From: Nitrobacteraceae bacterium AZCC 2146
GTDB taxonomy: Bacteria > Pseudomonadota > Alphaproteobacteria > Rhizobiales > Xanthobacteraceae
DNA length: 64,000 bases
Assembly (NCBI GenBank): GCA_036924855.1
Contig: JBAGRP010000001.1
Coordinates: 558,001-622,000 of the forward strand
Direction of reading: 5' to 3'
The notes under the pieces are model-generated. The model had not been told where the DNA came from and did no database searches. It was given only the letters and a program-made list of their open reading frames with translations. Shown here in pieces: positions 1 through 9,524 of the stretch (positions are counted from its first letter, which is position 1; the number at the start of each line of letters is the position of its first letter). The position numbers and the translations under genes were made by a program.

Positions 1-511
1 TGATCCTCGGCTGTTCGGGGCCGCGATTTCCGACCGGCAAGGGCGACGGCGGAAGGAGCGCGGCAAGGCAATCGGCAAGGCAATCAGAATGAGCAGCAAG
101 TTCCAGTTGAAGCGCCTGCCTTCAAAACGGGCAGGGTTCACGCCCCCACAGTGAATGCGAGGTGGTCAACGTTTCGTAAATTTTTAATAAAATACCGCCT
201 TAAGCCTTTGATTTGGTGTTGGAATACCCGCGTCTTCAGCACCTCGATACCGGCTATATGCAGCGCAGCAAAATGCACATAGGCGCGCAATGTCATAGAC
301 TTCCCGCACTGCGTGCGTGATGGGTTTCCGCTTGCTTGAGCGTGCAATGCACGCTGCGCGTGGGATGTCGCCGGCGCACGGCCGATCATGCTTTTCCGGG
401 ATGCTGTGACCACCGGCGCTCGGTTGCCGCGCCGGGTCCGGTCGGGTAAACCCTGCGCTTCGCGCTTGGCCGCGAACCGATTCCGCCCTCTGACGCCCTT
501 CCAGGATTTTC
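1..511. other. Intergenic region upstream of aspS, no gene seen
   Basis: No reading frame in this stretch has a convincing start, ribosome site and protein-like composition on either strand. It contains a short AT-rich segment around 180-205. The last 30 bases carry an AGGA ribosome site for aspS. Part of a gene to the left may end just outside the window. Confidence 0.5.
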
Positions 512-2284
512 ATGCATCGCTACCGGTCTCACACCTGCGGCGCGCTCCGCGACAGCCATATCGACCAGACCGTCCGCATCTCCGGCTGGTGCCACCGCAT
601 TCGCGACCATGGCGGCGTGCTGTTCATCGACCTGCGCGACCATTACGGCCTGACGCAATGCGTCGCCGATCCGGATTCGCCGGCGTTCAAGGATGCCGAG
701 AAACTGCGCTCGGAGTGGGTGGTCCGTATCGACGGCAAGGTGCGGCGCCGGCCCGACGGGACCGAGAACGCCGATCTGCCCACCGGCGAGGTGGAGATCT
801 ATGTCACTTCCATTGAGGTGCTGGGCGCCGCGGCGGAATTGCCGCTGCCGGTGTTTGGCGATCAGGAATATCCCGAGGACATCCGGCTGAAGTACCGCTT
901 CCTCGACCTGCGCCGCGAAAAACTGCACCAGAACATCATGACCCGCGGCGCGATCGTCGACTCGATGCGCAAGCGGATGAAGGAGCAGGGCTTCTTCGAA
1001 TTCCAGACCCCGATCCTGACGGCATCGTCGCCGGAAGGCGCGCGCGACTTCCTGGTGCCGTCCCGGATTCATCCCGGCCGCTTCTACGCGCTGCCGCAGG
1101 CGCCGCAGCAGTACAAGCAGCTCTTGATGATGTCCGGCTTCGACCGCTACTTCCAGATCGCGCCGTGTTTCCGCGACGAAGATCCGCGCGCCGACCGGCT
1201 GCCGGGCGAGTTCTACCAGCTCGATCTCGAAATGAGTTTTGTCGAGCAGGAAGACGTGTTCGCCGCCGTCGAGCCGGTGATCACCGGCGTGTTCGAGGAG
1301 TTCGCCAAGGGCAAGCCGGTCACCCATAACTGGCCGCGCATCGCTTATGCGGATTCCTTGCGCAAGTACGGCAGCGACAAGCCCGACCTGCGCAACCCGA
1401 TCGAAATGCAGAACGTTTCCGAACACTTCCGCGGCTCCGGCTTCAAGGTGTTCGCGCGGATGCTGGAAGACGACAAGAACCAGGTCTGGGCGATCCCCGG
1501 ACCGGGTGGTGGCAGCCGTGCGTTCTGTGACCGGATGAATTCCTGGGCGCAGGGCGAAGGCCAGCCCGGCCTTGGCTACATCATGTGGCGGGAAAGCGGC
1601 GAGGGCGCGGGCCCGCTCGCCAACAACATCGGTCCGGAGCGCACCGAGGCGATCCGCGTGGCGCTGGGTCTGAAGGCTGGCGACGCCGCGTTTTTCGTCG
1701 CCGGCGATCCCGCCAAGTTCTACAAGTTCTCGGGGCTGGCGCGCACCAAGCTCGGCGAGGACTTGAGCCTGATCGACAAGGAGCGCTTTGAGCTCGCGTG
1801 GATCGTCGATTTCCCGATGTACGAATACAACGAGGACGACAAGAAGATCGACTTCTCGCACAACCCGTTCTCGATGCCGCAGGGTGGCATGGATGCGCTG
1901 ACCAGCAAGGATCCGCTGACCATCAACGCGTTCCAGTACGACATCACCTGTAACGGCTACGAGATCGCGTCGGGCGGTATCCGCAACCATCGCCCGGATG
2001 CGATGGTGAAGGCGTTCGAGATCGCCGGCTATGGCGAGAGCGACGTGGTCGAACGCTTCGGCGGCATGTATCGCGCGTTCCAGTACGGCGCGCCGCCGCA
2101 TGGCGGCATGGCCGCCGGTGTCGATCGCATTGTGATGCTGCTCTGCGGCACCAACAACCTGCGCGAGATCTCGCTGTTTCCGATGAACCAGCGCGCCGAA
2201 GACCTGCTGATGGGGGCGCCGTCCGACGTCACGCCGAAGCAGTTGCGCGAACTACACATCCGGCTCAATCTGCCGGAAAACTGA
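512..2284 (+). CDS. aspS: Aspartate--tRNA(Asp/Asn) ligase, probably non-discriminating
   Basis: Cytoplasmic class II aminoacyl-tRNA synthetase of 590 residues, the normal length for bacterial AspRS. The N-terminal OB-fold anticodon-binding domain covers about residues 1-110. The catalytic core follows, with motif 2 ([19 protein letters not shown], near residue 220) and the motif 3 segment GVDRIVMLL near 540, separated by the bacterial GAD insertion. His33 (in RIRDHGG) and Gly83 (in RRPDGTEN) occupy the places where the Pseudomonas non-discriminating enzyme has His and Gly, and where E. coli AspRS has Leu and Lys. The enzyme therefore probably also charges tRNA-Asn with Asp for GatCAB amidation; that is inference. 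The start is supported by an AGGA element 8 bases upstream. Confidence 0.97.
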   Translation: MHRYRSHTCGALRDSHIDQTVRISGWCHRIRDHGGVLFIDLRDHYGLTQCVADPDSPAFKDAEKLRSEWVVRIDGKVRRRPDGTENADLPTGEVEIYVTSIEVLGAAAELPLPVFGDQEYPEDIRLKYRFLDLRREKLHQNIMTRGAIVDSMRKRMKEQGFFEFQTPILTASSPEGARDFLVPSRIHPGRFYALPQAPQQYKQLLMMSGFDRYFQIAPCFRDEDPRADRLPGEFYQLDLEMSFVEQEDVFAAVEPVITGVFEEFAKGKPVTHNWPRIAYADSLRKYGSDKPDLRNPIEMQNVSEHFRGSGFKVFARMLEDDKNQVWAIPGPGGGSRAFCDRMNSWAQGEGQPGLGYIMWRESGEGAGPLANNIGPERTEAIRVALGLKAGDAAFFVAGDPAKFYKFSGLARTKLGEDLSLIDKERFELAWIVDFPMYEYNEDDKKIDFSHNPFSMPQGGMDALTSKDPLTINAFQYDITCNGYEIASGGIRNHRPDAMVKAFEIAGYGESDVVERFGGMYRAFQYGAPPHGGMAAGVDRIVMLLCGTNNLREISLFPMNQRAEDLLMGAPSDVTPKQLRELHIRLNLPEN

Positions 2285-2339
2285 TCTGATCTAGTTCACC
2301 AACAAGCACACATTCGAAGTCGGAAGCGCGGGAGCGTCC

Positions 2340-4649
2340 ATGTCATCCTATTCTGAAGATCTCAGCTCCGCGGCGCTGGCCTATCATCGTCTTCCGCGCC
2401 CCGGCAAACTCGAGATCCAGGCGATCAAGCCGCTCGCCAACCAGCGCGATCTGGCGCTGGCCTATTCGCCGGGCGTCGCGGCTGCCTGTCTGGCGATTGC
2501 CGCCGATCCCAAGGAGGCGGCGACGCTGACGATCCGCGCCAATCTGGTGGCGGTGGTCTCCAACGGCAGCGCCGTGCTCGGGCTCGGCAATATCGGCCCG
2601 CTGGCGTCGAAACCGGTGATGGAAGGCAAGGCGGTTCTGTTCAAGAAATTCGCCGGCATCGATGTGTTCGACATCGAGATCGCTGCCGACACCATCGAGC
2701 GCGTGGTCGAAACCGTCGCTGCGCTGGAGCCGACTTTCGGCGGCATCAACCTTGAGGACATCAAGGGGCCGGAGTGTTTCGAGATCGAGGCGCAGCTCAA
2801 GGAGCGCATGAAGATCCCGGTGTTCCACGACGACCAGCATGGCACTGCCATCATCGTCGGCGCCGCCATCAAGAACGCGCTGCTGCTGAACGGCAAGAAG
2901 CTGAAGGACGTCAAGATCGTCTGCTCCGGCGCCGGTGCCGCGGCGATCGCCTGCCTGAATTTGCTGGTGTCGCTCGGCGCGCAGCGCAAGAACATCTGGG
3001 TCTGCGACATCGACGGCGTCGTCCATGAAGGCCGCAACACGACGATGGACCGCTGGAAGGCGGTCTATGCGCAGAAGACCGACAAGCGCGTGATGGCTGA
3101 AGTCATCCCCGGCGCCGATATTTTTCTGGGCCTGTCCGCGCCCAATGTGCTGACGCAAGACATGGTCAAGCAGATGGCGGACAAGCCGCTGGTGATGGCG
3201 CTGGCCAATCCGAATCCGGAAATCATGCCGGACGAGGCCCGCAAGGCGCGGCCGGACGCGATGATCTGCACCGGGCGTTCGGACTTTCCGAACCAGGTCA
3301 ACAACGTGCTGTGCTTCCCGTTCATTTTCCGCGGCGCGCTCGATGTCGGCGCCACCGCGATCAACGAGGCGATGAAGCACGCGGCGGTCGATGCCATCGC
3401 GCAGCTGGCGCAGGACCCGCCGTCGGATGCGGTCGCCCCCGGTTTTGACAGCGGCGAGACCCAGGGCTTCGGTCCGGGCTCGTTGATTCCGAGCCCGTTC
3501 GATCCCCGCCTGATCCTGCGCATCGCGCCGGCCGTGGCGAAAGCGGCGATGGACTCCGGCGTGGCGTCGCGGCCCATTGCGAATTTCGACGACTATGCCG
3601 CGACGCTCGAGCGCTTCGCCTTCCGCTCCGGCCTGGTAATGAAGCCGGTGTTCGCAAAAGCGAAGACCCAGCCGGTGCGCGTGATCTACGCCGAGGGCGA
3701 AGACGAGCGCGTGCTGCGCGCAACCCAGGTGGTGCTGGAAGAAAAGCTGGCGCGGCCGATTCTGGTGGGACGTCCGTCGGTGGTGGAAGCGCGCATCAAG
3801 CGCTTTGGCCTGGCGATCCGCGCCGGCAAGGATTTCGACCTCATCAATCCCGAGGACGATCCGCGCTACCGCTCCTTCGTGCAGTCCTACATCGACGTCG
3901 CCGGACGCCACGGCGTCACGCCGGATGCAGCGCGCACGGTGGTTCGCACCAATGCAACAGTGATCGCGGCGCTCTCGGTGGTGCGTGGCGAAGCCGATGC
4001 CATGATCTGCGGCGTCGAAGGCCGCTACATGAGCCATCTGCGCCATGTCCGCGAGATCATCGGCTTCCTGCCGGGGGTCAGCGACTTTGCTGCACTGGCG
4101 CTGATGATCACCAGCAAGGGCGCGTACTTCATCGCGGATACGCAGGTGCGGTCGAACCCGACCGCGGAGGAACTCGCGGAAGTCGCCGCACTGGCCGCGA
4201 TCCATGTGCAGCGCTTCAACATCAAGCCGAAGATCGCCTTCGTGTCGCATTCGGACTTCGGCAGCTACGACACCGAGTCCTCGAGGAAGATGCGCCGCGC
4301 CGCCGCGGTGCTGCGCGAAAAGCATCCTGAGATCGAGGCCGACGGCGAAATGCAGGGCGACACCGCACTGTCCGCTGCGGCGCGAAAACTGGTTCTGCCG
4401 CATTCCAAGCTGGAAGGCGTCGCCAATGTCATGATCATGCCGAACCTCGATACCGCCAATGTCGCGTATCAGATGATCAAGGTGCTGGCGGATGCACTGC
4501 CGGTCGGCCCGATCCTGATCGGTCCGTCACGTCCGGCGCATATCCTGACGCCGTCGGTGACGGCGCGCGGCATCCTCAACATGACGGCGGTGGCCGCCGT
4601 GGAAGCGCAGGAACGGGCCACTCGTCCGCAGCCGAGCCTGTTCGGCTAG
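2340..4649 (+). CDS. maeB: NADP-dependent malic enzyme with C-terminal phosphotransacetylase-like domain
   Basis: A 769-residue cytoplasmic enzyme that decarboxylates malate to pyruvate, usually with NADP+. Residues 1 to about 430 form the malic enzyme part: the malic N-terminal domain with [22 protein letters not shown], then [10 protein letters not shown] and a Rossmann segment with [12 protein letters not shown]. From about 440 to the end it resembles phosphate acetyltransferase ([13 protein letters not shown], then a conserved [13 protein letters not shown] segment). This fused layout is standard for MaeB in Gram-negative bacteria, where the PTA part is regulatory rather than catalytic. 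It lies 55 bases after aspS on the same strand, without an obvious terminator between, and is followed by a strong hairpin. Confidence 0.95.
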   Translation: MSSYSEDLSSAALAYHRLPRPGKLEIQAIKPLANQRDLALAYSPGVAAACLAIAADPKEAATLTIRANLVAVVSNGSAVLGLGNIGPLASKPVMEGKAVLFKKFAGIDVFDIEIAADTIERVVETVAALEPTFGGINLEDIKGPECFEIEAQLKERMKIPVFHDDQHGTAIIVGAAIKNALLLNGKKLKDVKIVCSGAGAAAIACLNLLVSLGAQRKNIWVCDIDGVVHEGRNTTMDRWKAVYAQKTDKRVMAEVIPGADIFLGLSAPNVLTQDMVKQMADKPLVMALANPNPEIMPDEARKARPDAMICTGRSDFPNQVNNVLCFPFIFRGALDVGATAINEAMKHAAVDAIAQLAQDPPSDAVAPGFDSGETQGFGPGSLIPSPFDPRLILRIAPAVAKAAMDSGVASRPIANFDDYAATLERFAFRSGLVMKPVFAKAKTQPVRVIYAEGEDERVLRATQVVLEEKLARPILVGRPSVVEARIKRFGLAIRAGKDFDLINPEDDPRYRSFVQSYIDVAGRHGVTPDAARTVVRTNATVIAALSVVRGEADAMICGVEGRYMSHLRHVREIIGFLPGVSDFAALALMITSKGAYFIADTQVRSNPTAEELAEVAALAAIHVQRFNIKPKIAFVSHSDFGSYDTESSRKMRRAAAVLREKHPEIEADGEMQGDTALSAAARKLVLPHSKLEGVANVMIMPNLDTANVAYQMIKVLADALPVGPILIGPSRPAHILTPSVTARGILNMTAVAAVEAQERATRPQPSLFG

Positions 4650-4670
4650 GGTTGTATCTTGTTTCCCTCG

Positions 4671-4707
4671 GCCCCGCCGCGTGATGCAAAGCTTCGCGCG
4701 GCGGGGC
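4671..4707 (+). terminator. GC-rich hairpin downstream of maeB
   Basis: A perfect 11-bp stem (GCCCCGCCGCG at 4671-4681 with CGCGGCGGGGC at 4697-4707) and a 15-base loop lie 22 bases after the maeB stop. There is no strong T-run after it, so either factor-independent termination or a 3' stabilising role is possible. Confidence 0.55.
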
Positions 4708-4855
4708 GAGGTTAGGTCAGCGCCTGTAGCGCATGGATCAAAACCTCGCTTTGCGCGAAATTACTGTCCATATGATCGTTTGAAAACCTCACGGGGAACG
4801 ATCATACTCGCTGATCATTTCGATCCGTATCGATTGCATAGCAGTGAGGCCGACC

Positions 4856-5305
4856 ATGCCAGCTTTTATTACTTTCGGGCGCATTCTGTTCGCCGTGATC
4901 TTCATTGCATCCGGCGCATCGAAGTTTTTCGATCTCGCCGGGACGGCTGACATGATCGCAAGCAAGGTCGTCATCCCCGACATGCTGACGCCTTATGTGA
5001 CGCAGTTGCAGACGCTGACCGGCATGGAGATGAAGCAGATGCTGGCGATCGCCGCCGGCGCGGTCGAACTGATCGGCGGAATCCTGATCGCGCTGAATGT
5101 CGGTGCGCGATTCTTCGCTTTGCTGCTGGTACTGTTCGTGATCGCCGCCACCTTCTACTTCCATGACTTCTGGAACCAGACCGGCCCCGAAGCCAGGAAC
5201 AACATGATCCACGCGCTGAAGAACCTGTCGCTGATCGGCGGCCTGTTCATCATCGCCGGTATCGGCCGCGGTTCAAGAGTGCAGAACGCCTATACTGAGG
5301 TGTAG
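4856..5305 (+). CDS. DoxX family membrane protein
   Basis: A 149-residue inner-membrane protein with four predicted hydrophobic segments (about residues 3-20, 62-82, 84-104 and 125-142). The N-terminal GRILFAVIFIASGASKFFD is the typical DoxX start. The family contains thiosulfate:quinone oxidoreductase small subunits and many proteins of unknown role, so no reaction can be assigned. The ATG at 4856 is preferred over an in-frame GTG at 4844 because TGAGG lies 7 bases before the ATG. It stands alone, between the maeB hairpin and the accessory patch. Confidence 0.8.
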   Translation: MPAFITFGRILFAVIFIASGASKFFDLAGTADMIASKVVIPDMLTPYVTQLQTLTGMEMKQMLAIAAGAVELIGGILIALNVGARFFALLLVLFVIAATFYFHDFWNQTGPEARNNMIHALKNLSLIGGLFIIAGIGRGSRVQNAYTEV

Positions 5306-5404
5306 GACTCGCAACGACGGCAGCGCGCTCCCTTGCCCCGCCGCGGCGGCCACTAAGTTCTCGGATCCTACGAATACAGGCGGCGGACGCAGTCCCGCTC
5401 TTGC

Positions 5405-5620
5405 GGACACGGAGAAGACCGGTGATATTTCGCTCCCGGTGGCCATCACGGTCTTTCCGGGAGAACTACCAAGCCCCGGAGACATGGGCCCGGCGCGCTT
5501 ATCGCAACCTGATCTACTTCCACGAGGCCGAGCAGGGCGGGCACTTCGCCGCGTGGGAGGAGCCGGAGCTTTTCAGCGGAGGTCAGAGCCGCGTTCAGGT
5601 CACTGCGTCAATCGATCTGA
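5405..5620 (+). pseudogene. C-terminal relic of an epoxide hydrolase (alpha/beta hydrolase) with two frameshifts
   Basis: Three consecutive frames read as the C-terminus of an epoxide-hydrolase-type alpha/beta hydrolase. The first piece reads LPVAITVFPGE and ends at 5465. The second starts at 5467 (YQAPETWARRAYRNLIYF) and continues through GGHFAAWEEPELFS to 5577; GGHF with AAWE surrounds the family's catalytic His. The third runs from 5579 (EVRAAFRSLRQSI) to a TGA at 5618-5620. One extra base separates each pair (5466 and 5578). The first two thirds of the gene, with the nucleophile and oxyanion regions, are absent, so no working enzyme can be made. Identification rests on recalled family sequence. 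Confidence 0.75.
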
Positions 5621-5675
5621 GAAAACACGGCGCACGCTGCGTGCGTCGCCCCTCCTGAACATCAAGGAGAGAACC

Positions 5676-6371
5676 ATGACAAACATCGAGGAACGAACCG
5701 AGACAACCGCGATTGAGACCCCGAAGGCGCCGACGGTCGACATGAAGCTCGAGCTCGTCGTCATCCCTGTCTCGGATATCGATCGCGCGAAGGCGTTCTA
5801 CGCGAGCCTCGGGTGGAGGCTCGACGCCGACTTCGCATCTGGTGACGACTTCCGCGTGATCCAGTTCACACCTCGGGGCTCGCCGGGCTCGGTCATCTTC
5901 GGCAAGAACGTCACCGCGGCGGTCCCCGGCTCCGCCCAGGGATTGTACCTGATCGTCTCCGACATCGAGGCCGCCCGCAGCGAGCTGTTCGGTCGCGGCG
6001 TCGAGATCAGCGACGTATTCCACCACGCCGGCGACGTGTACGCTGGCAGGGACGAGCCCTATTTGTTTGGGCGGCTCCGCGTTAGCGGTCCGGATCCCGA
6101 CCACGGCAGCTATCGCTCGTACGCCTCGTTCAGAGATCCGGACGGCAACGGCTGGCTGTTCCAGGAGGTCACCGCGCGATTGCCCGGACGGGTGGACACC
6201 AACGGCACGACATTCACCTCATCGACTGAACTCGCCGCCGCGCTCCGACGTGCGGGGGCCGCGCACGGCGAGCACGAGAAGCGGACCGGCGGCCAGCACG
6301 ATGCGAACTGGCCGGACTGGTACGCCGAGTACATTGTCCGGGAGCAGGCCGGCGAGCCGCTGCCATCGTGA
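5676..6371 (+). CDS. VOC (glyoxalase/bleomycin resistance) family protein
   Basis: A 231-residue soluble protein. From residue 25 it shows a vicinal-oxygen-chelate fold: LVVIPVSDIDRAKAFYASLGW is the first beta-alpha-beta unit, and YASFRDPDGNGWLFQEVT near 150-170 closes the second. The C-terminal tail of about 60 residues (STELAAALRRAGAAHGEHE, then NWPDWYAEYIVREQ) is typical of a subgroup found next to ArsR/AHSA1 genes. Substrate unknown. The start is fixed by AAGGAGAG 5 bases before the ATG. It follows the epoxide hydrolase relic by 55 bases and precedes the ArsR gene, so it probably belongs to the same acquired patch. Confidence 0.85.
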   Translation: MTNIEERTETTAIETPKAPTVDMKLELVVIPVSDIDRAKAFYASLGWRLDADFASGDDFRVIQFTPRGSPGSVIFGKNVTAAVPGSAQGLYLIVSDIEAARSELFGRGVEISDVFHHAGDVYAGRDEPYLFGRLRVSGPDPDHGSYRSYASFRDPDGNGWLFQEVTARLPGRVDTNGTTFTSSTELAAALRRAGAAHGEHEKRTGGQHDANWPDWYAEYIVREQAGEPLPS

Positions 6372-6414
6372 GCCGCGCGCTCCACGTTCCCGCTTGACGC
6401 ACACATATCTCGGT

Positions 6415-6446
6415 GGTTATACGTAAATCAATAACCAGCGGGTTAT
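6415..6446. promoter_or_regulatory. Probable ArsR operator (GGTTAT inverted repeats)
   Basis: Three half-sites alternate in orientation: GGTTAT (6415-6420), ATAACC (6431-6436) and GGTTAT (6441-6446). They form two overlapping palindromes, the tighter one being ATAACC-AGCG-GGTTAT, which ends 10 bases before the arsR-type start codon. The position fits autoregulation of the ArsR/AHSA1 pair; the binding protein is inferred. Confidence 0.6.
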
Positions 6447-6455
6447 CGATCCTAA

Positions 6456-6779
6456 ATGCCGAACGCTCACGATGTGCTCTTCAGAACGCTCGCCGATCCG
6501 ACTCGGCGGGCTCTCTTCGAACGACTGTGCCGCGAAGGAGAGCAGACAGTGGGGGCCCTGACAGCTCAGTCCGGGGTCTCGCAACCGGCCGTCTCAAAGC
6601 ATCTCGGGGTCCTGAGGCAGGCCGGGTTGGTGCGCGACCGCCACGAAGGTCGCCAGACGCACTATAGCGCGCAGCTTGGCGCCTTAGCCCCGCTGGTCGA
6701 CTGGACAAGCCAAATGGCCGGCTTCTGGCAGAGCCGGTTCGACCACCTCGAAGATCTACTCAAAAGGATGGATCAATGA
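6456..6779 (+). CDS. ArsR family transcriptional regulator
   Basis: A 107-residue winged-helix repressor. The recognition region QSGVSQPAVSKHLGVLRQAG lies at about residues 38-57 and is followed by the wing (DRHEGRQTHYSAQ). No cysteine metal motif of the ELCVCDL type is present, so it is not an arsenite sensor; it belongs to the metal-independent group usually linked to AHSA1 proteins. The stop overlaps the start of the next gene by 4 bases (ATGA), so the two are translationally coupled. The GGTTAT palindromes just upstream are the likely autoregulatory site. Confidence 0.9.
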   Translation: MPNAHDVLFRTLADPTRRALFERLCREGEQTVGALTAQSGVSQPAVSKHLGVLRQAGLVRDRHEGRQTHYSAQLGALAPLVDWTSQMAGFWQSRFDHLEDLLKRMDQ

Positions 6780-7186
6780 GCAAACCCGCGACCGAAACGC
6801 TTTCCGTCATTGTCGAACGAGAAATCCCTTATCCGCCGGAAAAGATCTGGCGCGCGCTCACGCAACCACACCTGATCGAGGAGTGGCTGATGAAAAACGA
6901 TTTCAAGCCTGTCGCGGACCACCGTTTCAATCTTCGTGCAGACTGGGGCGCTGTCGACTGTCAGGTCCTGGCAGTCGAGCCGAACAAAACGCTGTCGTAC
7001 ACGTGGGCGGCCTATGGTCTCGAGAGTGTCGTCACCTGGACTCTCACCCCTACGAGCACGGGGACCCACCTGCGCATGGAGCAGTCGGGCTTCCGGCCGG
7101 ATCAGCAGCAGGCCTACCAGGGCGCCAAATACGGGTGGCAGAAGTTCTTTGCGAATCTGGAGCAGGTCTTGGCGCGGATAGATTGA
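6776..7186 (+). CDS. SRPBCC / AHSA1 family protein
   Basis: A 136-residue soluble protein with the START-like fold. The N-terminal strand and helix (IVEREIPYPPEKIWRALTQP), a central WGAVDCQVLAVEPNKTLSYTW segment, and the C-terminal long helix (YQGAKYGWQKFFANLEQVL) follow the usual order of the Aha1-type family. The ligand is unknown. It is translationally coupled to the ArsR gene by a 4-base overlap; this regulator/AHSA1 pairing is very common in proteobacteria and actinobacteria. Confidence 0.88.
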   Translation: MSKPATETLSVIVEREIPYPPEKIWRALTQPHLIEEWLMKNDFKPVADHRFNLRADWGAVDCQVLAVEPNKTLSYTWAAYGLESVVTWTLTPTSTGTHLRMEQSGFRPDQQQAYQGAKYGWQKFFANLEQVLARID

Positions 7187-7250
7187 CGCCGGCACAATTC
7201 AAAGCCCAGGTCCTGTCGAAACGGTGCCTGCCTCGAGGCATAAAGATCCA

Positions 7251-7670
7251 ATGAATCCAACGCAACGTATCGACCAGCTGATCGCAGAACTCACAGACTG
7301 GCGTGGCAAAATCTTCGCCAGCATCCGCAAGAGCATCCTTGCGGCCGACCGGGAGATCATCGAGGAATGGAAGTGGATGGGAAGCCCGGTGTGGTCTCGC
7401 GACGGAATCATCGTGGTCGGCAACGCCCACAAGGAGAAGGTGAAGCTGACCTTTGCCCACGGGGCGAAGCTGCCGGATCCCGACAAGCTCTTCAACGCGG
7501 GCCTCGAAGGCAAGGTGTGGCGAGCGATCGATTTTTTCGAGGGCGATAAGATCGATGCGCCTGCTCTCAAAAATCTCGTCCGTGCCGCTGTTGATTACAA
7601 TCAGCTCAAATTGAAGAAGAAAGCGCCCACGGGTACTCGAGCGAAAGTACGCAAAGGTAAAAAGACATGA
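7251..7670 (+). CDS. DUF1801 domain protein
   Basis: A 139-residue small protein matching the DUF1801 (YdhG-like) pattern: a central EEWKWMGSPVWSRDGIIV core, a VKLTFAHGAKLPDPDKLF segment, and a basic C-terminal tail rich in Lys. No biochemical role is established for the family; it often travels with ArsR/AHSA1 genes, as here. The ATG at 7251 is chosen over an in-frame GTG at 7224 because conserved sequence begins there; neither has a strong ribosome site. It starts 64 bases after the AHSA1 stop and probably shares its transcript. Confidence 0.8.
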   Translation: MNPTQRIDQLIAELTDWRGKIFASIRKSILAADREIIEEWKWMGSPVWSRDGIIVVGNAHKEKVKLTFAHGAKLPDPDKLFNAGLEGKVWRAIDFFEGDKIDAPALKNLVRAAVDYNQLKLKKKAPTGTRAKVRKGKKT

Positions 7671-7790
7671 AGCTATAGCTATTTCTCGCTAGTTGTCTCG
7701 CTGCCTCGAATCCGCCGGCTTCGCCGGGCGTGAGGTAGAAGACGAGCGCAATGCCTCGGGCGTTTCGCTCAGGTCGCCGCGACTCAATCC

Positions 7791-7809
7791 TGCCTCCCTC
7801 CAGGAGGCA
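7791..7809 (+). terminator. Short hairpin between convergent genes
   Basis: TGCCTCC and GGAGGCA form a 7-bp stem with a 5-base loop, followed by TTCTT on the + strand. It lies between the DUF1801 gene (+) and the DHFR-like gene (-), where a terminator is expected. The T-run is short. Confidence 0.4.
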
Positions 7810-7863
7810 TTCTTGACTTAAAGCGTCAGTCACGCGTCGACCGCTTTGTAAACAGCGTCTGGT

Positions 7864-8418
7864 TTAAGTGCGCCGCCAGGCAGTAACGCTGACGTCGTTG
7901 ATGGCGTCGAGGATCTGGACTTCGCGCGCGCTCAGGCCATGGCTGGCGAGAATGGCCTGCGGCGATTGCGCGGGAACGCCGGGGAAACACGGCTCACCAT
8001 CGGGCAGGTGCAGATGCGGTGCCTGCGACAGCCAGAACACATCGAAGCGATCGAAGAACATTTCAAACACGGCGGGGCCGCCGATGACCGCGACGGTGCC
8101 GGCTTTGATGCCGGCATGGTCGCAGGCGTCCTCAAAGGACGCGCCGGCCGGATTCCACAGCGTCGCCTTGCCGTTCTCCGGATCGGGCGCGATGGTCTCG
8201 ATCGCCCGGCTGAGAACGACCCGCTTTCGCTTTGGCGAGTTGGGCTGGTCCTCGGCGGAATACTTGCCGTGCACGATCAGATCGGCGTGATCCAGCGCTG
8301 CCGTAAAGAACTGCTGATCGCCGGGGAATTTCAATGTGTCGGGCATTACGCCGTGGGCGTCGGCGAGCATGCCTTCCGCCGAGACGATCACATAGCCATG
8401 GATACGCAATACTGACAT
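7864..8418 (-). CDS. Dihydrofolate reductase family protein
   Basis: A 184-residue protein with the DHFR/RibD C-terminal fold. The N-terminal strand RIHGYVIVSAEGMLAD contains the expected nucleotide-binding start, and AVIGGPAVFEMFFDRFDVFWL (about residues 113-133) is the second cofactor-binding segment. Typical folA active-site spacing is not clear, so it may be a RibD-type reductase rather than a true DHFR. It follows the polysaccharide deacetylase gene by 18 bases on the same strand and is likely cotranscribed. Confidence 0.75.
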   Translation of the reverse strand: MSVLRIHGYVIVSAEGMLADAHGVMPDTLKFPGDQQFFTAALDHADLIVHGKYSAEDQPNSPKRKRVVLSRAIETIAPDPENGKATLWNPAGASFEDACDHAGIKAGTVAVIGGPAVFEMFFDRFDVFWLSQAPHLHLPDGEPCFPGVPAQSPQAILASHGLSAREVQILDAINDVSVTAWRRT

Positions 8419-8436
8419 CGAGATGATCGTCGACTG

Positions 8437-9363
8437 CTATTCCGAGATCGTCTGCACCACGCTGTTGAGCGGGCGCGTGCTGACGGTCGGCAGCTTGACG
8501 TCCTTGACGAGGCCTTCGTCATAGGACGCGATGGTCTGCACCGGCGCCTTGGCCTTCATCAGCACCACCTTGTAGCCGCCGGCCTTGAGCTTGCGCAGCA
8601 ACGTCGGCAGGGCTTCCGCCGTGTGCTTCTGGAAGTCGTGCATCAGGATGATGCCCTTGCCGAGCTTGTCGAGCTTGGTCATCACATTGGTGATGACCTG
8701 ATCGGACTTGTGGGCCTTGAAGTCGAAGGAGTCGATGTCGCAGGAGAAGATCGCGATGTTGCGGGTGCCGAGATAGGTGACCATTTCTGGCGGGTGCTGC
8801 AGCGCCGGGAAGCGGAAGAACGGCGACGGCGAGGCGCCGAGCGCCCACTTCACCGCGCTGAAACCCTTTTCGATTTCGTCCTTGCGCTGCTGTTCGTTGA
8901 GCTTCTTGCTGGTCAATGCCGCGTGCGACCAGGTATGCGCACCGACAGTGTGGCCGGCGGCAACGACGGCCTTCAGTACTTCCGGATAATAGGTGGCGTG
9001 CTTGCCGATCGGGAAGAAGACGCCCTTGGTGCATTCGTCGGCCAGCGCCTTCAGCACCGTCGGCGTCGTGGTCTGCCACGGGCCGTCGTCAAAGGTCAGC
9101 ACGACTTCCTTGTCGCGCAGGAAATCCAGCTGCTTGAAATGCTCGAAGCCGAAGCCAGGGCCACCGGTGGTATCGATCTCGACGACGCGGCTGACACCGA
9201 GCGCGTCCGGATTGGCGCAGGTCGATTTGGCCGGTGCCGGAGGAGGCGCGGGAGCGGCAGCCGGCGCCGGTGGTGTTGCGCCCGCTTTCGGCGCTTGCGC
9301 GAAGGCACCCGCCGCACACAGCGAAACCGCACCCGCGAAAATCAGACCTGCTGCAATGCGCAT
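8437..9363 (-). CDS. Secreted polysaccharide deacetylase (NodB domain, CE4)
   Basis: A 308-residue protein with a signal peptide (about residues 1-22, ending AGAFA), a Pro/Ala-rich linker (24-46), and a NodB domain from about 84. TFDDGP (90-95) gives the metal-binding and base aspartates, and HTWSH (143-147) gives the two metal histidines; LMHDF is near the end of the domain. It probably removes acetyl groups from peptidoglycan or another envelope glycan in the periplasm. A longer in-frame start exists at 9504, but it precedes the signal peptide by 47 unlikely residues, and a GGGGA element lies just upstream of 9363. Confidence 0.9.
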   Translation of the reverse strand: MRIAAGLIFAGAVSLCAAGAFAQAPKAGATPPAPAAAPAPPPAPAKSTCANPDALGVSRVVEIDTTGGPGFGFEHFKQLDFLRDKEVVLTFDDGPWQTTTPTVLKALADECTKGVFFPIGKHATYYPEVLKAVVAAGHTVGAHTWSHAALTSKKLNEQQRKDEIEKGFSAVKWALGASPSPFFRFPALQHPPEMVTYLGTRNIAIFSCDIDSFDFKAHKSDQVITNVMTKLDKLGKGIILMHDFQKHTAEALPTLLRKLKAGGYKVVLMKAKAPVQTIASYDEGLVKDVKLPTVSTRPLNSVVQTISE

Positions 9364-9524
9364 CGTGTTCCCCTTGAACTGAAGTTCAATCCCGGGTTCG
9401 CGACCCCGGGGGGGGCGCAACCCGACTCGATGAACGATTGGTTCGTTGCGCGAGCATAGCGTGATTTGCGGCCGCACCGCCACGGCAACCGTCCTTATCC
9501 CCAATCGCCGATTCGCCGGGAAGC

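Noticed and set aside
386..2101. Long minus-strand open frame opposite aspS
   Set aside because: Its composition is Arg/His/Ala-rich without any motif; aspS on the other strand is certain. This is a GC-bias shadow.
2343..4403. 686-codon minus-strand frame opposite maeB
   Set aside because: It has no domain and lies fully over a clearly coding gene; typical antisense openness in GC-rich DNA.
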